Positions 6,204 to 6,498 of a stretch of DNA of 6,498 nucleotides are shown here, in pieces (the first letter of the stretch is position 1; every line of letters starts with the position of its first letter). Under the pieces are notes generated by a model that saw nothing but the letters and a program-made list of their open reading frames with translations, was not told the DNA's origin and ran no database searches. Origin of the DNA: Bryobacteraceae bacterium (GTDB taxonomy: Bacteria > Acidobacteriota > Terriglobia > Bryobacterales > Bryobacteraceae); NCBI GenBank assembly GCA_947456995.1, contig CANGVB010000214.1, forward strand, positions 1 through 6,498, given 5' to 3'. The translations under genes were made by a program, and so were the position numbers.

Positions 6204-6498
6204 TGGGAACACCAGATCGATATTGCGCCAGTCTTTGGTGGCGGCGGCACATTTGCTGGTCCACTCGGGGTAGTTGTTGAGATGGTCTGGGACCTGAGCG
6301 GGCCAGTAGCAACTGATGTAGCAATCGTAGAGATCGCGTTCGACGGGCTGGCAGAGGCCGGCGGTGCCGCCGGTGGAATCTACTTCCCAGCCGGGGGAAA
6401 ACACGATCGAACAGCCCATTGGATAATGGGGCCGCTGTGCGGCATTGTTGTTTTGCTGAAGTGCGACGAAGTCGCCTTCGGTAGTAGAAAGCAGGTCG
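6201..6498 (-). CDS. qhpC: Quinohemoprotein amine dehydrogenase gamma subunit (CTQ-bearing), 5' end outside window
   Basis: This is the small catalytic subunit that carries the cysteine tryptophylquinone cofactor and internal thioether cross-links. Counting residues from the Met at 6419-6417, it has Cys3/Glu12, Cys23/Asp29, Cys33/Trp39 and Cys37/Asp45. In the Paracoccus and Pseudomonas protein the cross-linked pairs are Cys7-Glu16, Cys27-Asp33, Cys37-Trp43 (the CTQ) and Cys41-Asp49. Every spacing is identical, with a constant offset of four and no gap through the WR near the end. Asp29 is also the equivalent of the proposed catalytic base. Other conserved stretches are GWEVD, GLCQPVERDLY, YWPAQVPD and DWRNIDLVFP. 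The Met at 6419 is not the start: the frame stays open to the window edge, giving at least 26 more residues, in agreement with the cytoplasmic leader peptide of about 28 residues that QhpE removes. No secretory signal is visible. Differences are Tyr38 where the known protein has Trp42, and an extra cysteine, Cys57. The radical SAM gene qhpD is expected just upstream. Confidence 0.95.
   Translation of the reverse strand, partial: DLLSTTEGDFVALQQNNNAAQRPHYPMGCSIVFSPGWEVDSTGGTAGLCQPVERDLYDCYISCYWPAQVPDHLNNYPEWTSKCAAATKDWRNIDLVFP
6420..6498 (-). other. Leader-peptide region of the gamma subunit
   Basis: These 26 codons, read toward lower coordinates, encode DLLSTTEGDFVALQQNNN followed by AAQRPHYP and then the MGC that opens the cross-linked core. 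The stretch is hydrophilic and has no hydrophobic core, so it is not a Sec or Tat signal. It fits the leader of known gamma precursors, which is thought to guide the radical SAM enzyme and is then cut off by QhpE. Aligning by the first cross-link Cys puts the mature N-terminus about six residues before it, near RPHYP, but the exact cleavage site cannot be read. Confidence 0.7.

Noticed and set aside
6200..6250. Upstream ATG at 6250 as the qhpB start
   Set aside because: It would put MPPPPKTGAISIWCSHK before a clear signal peptide and overlap qhpC by 50 bases. The ATG at 6199, one base after the gamma stop, gives a normal Tat-like N-terminus.
5492..6280. 262-codon plus-strand open frame opposite qhpB
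   Set aside because: It is antisense to a well-supported beta-propeller gene and runs into qhpC. Its protein shows no recognisable domain, and long antisense frames are expected from the codon bias of such genes.
1..6498. CRISPR arrays, tRNA or rRNA genes, insertion sequences, attachment sites
   Set aside because: I saw no spaced direct repeats, terminal inverted repeats, transposase motifs or RNA gene signatures; the window is almost entirely covered by five coding regions.

Overview
The window holds five protein-coding genes and almost no non-coding DNA. The 5' two-thirds is a plus-strand pair: a TonB-dependent outer-membrane receptor cut by the left edge, and a secreted FAD-dependent oxidoreductase. 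The right third is a minus-strand cluster. Read from the right edge inward, it encodes the gamma subunit of quinohemoprotein amine dehydrogenase (QHNDH; qhpC, cut by the right edge), its beta-propeller beta subunit (qhpB) and a small cytoplasmic subtilisin-like maturation protease (qhpE). The two groups converge, and their last codons overlap by 17 bp.

The receptor is of the large Oar-like type, with a plug motif ending in VNVVSKxG-like residues and a terminal Phe. Receptors of this type are greatly expanded in Acidobacteriota, especially the Solibacter/Bryobacter group. Together with moderately high GC, a secreted FAD oxidoreductase next door and an RRTFL-type signal peptide, this suggests a Gram-negative acidobacterium. 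That assignment is inference, since no rRNA or marker gene is present.

The centre of interest is the qhp cluster. The gamma subunit is recognisable residue by residue. All four cysteines that form intrapeptidyl thioether cross-links in the Paracoccus/Pseudomonas protein, and all four of their partners (Glu, Asp, Trp, Asp), occur here at exactly the same spacings. The Cys/Trp pair is the one that becomes cysteine tryptophylquinone (CTQ). The gene order C-B-E matches the known operon, in which the radical SAM enzyme QhpD lies upstream of qhpC and the diheme alpha subunit QhpA upstream of that; both would lie outside this window. In the known pathway QhpD installs thioether bonds, QhpE removes the gamma leader peptide, and the peptide joins alpha and beta in the periplasm to oxidise primary amines.

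Several departures from the proteobacterial system deserve attention: a fifth gamma cysteine with an Asp six residues downstream, a Tat-like signal on the beta subunit, no qhpF or qhpG after qhpE, and a QhpE that lacks the usual oxyanion-hole Asn motif.
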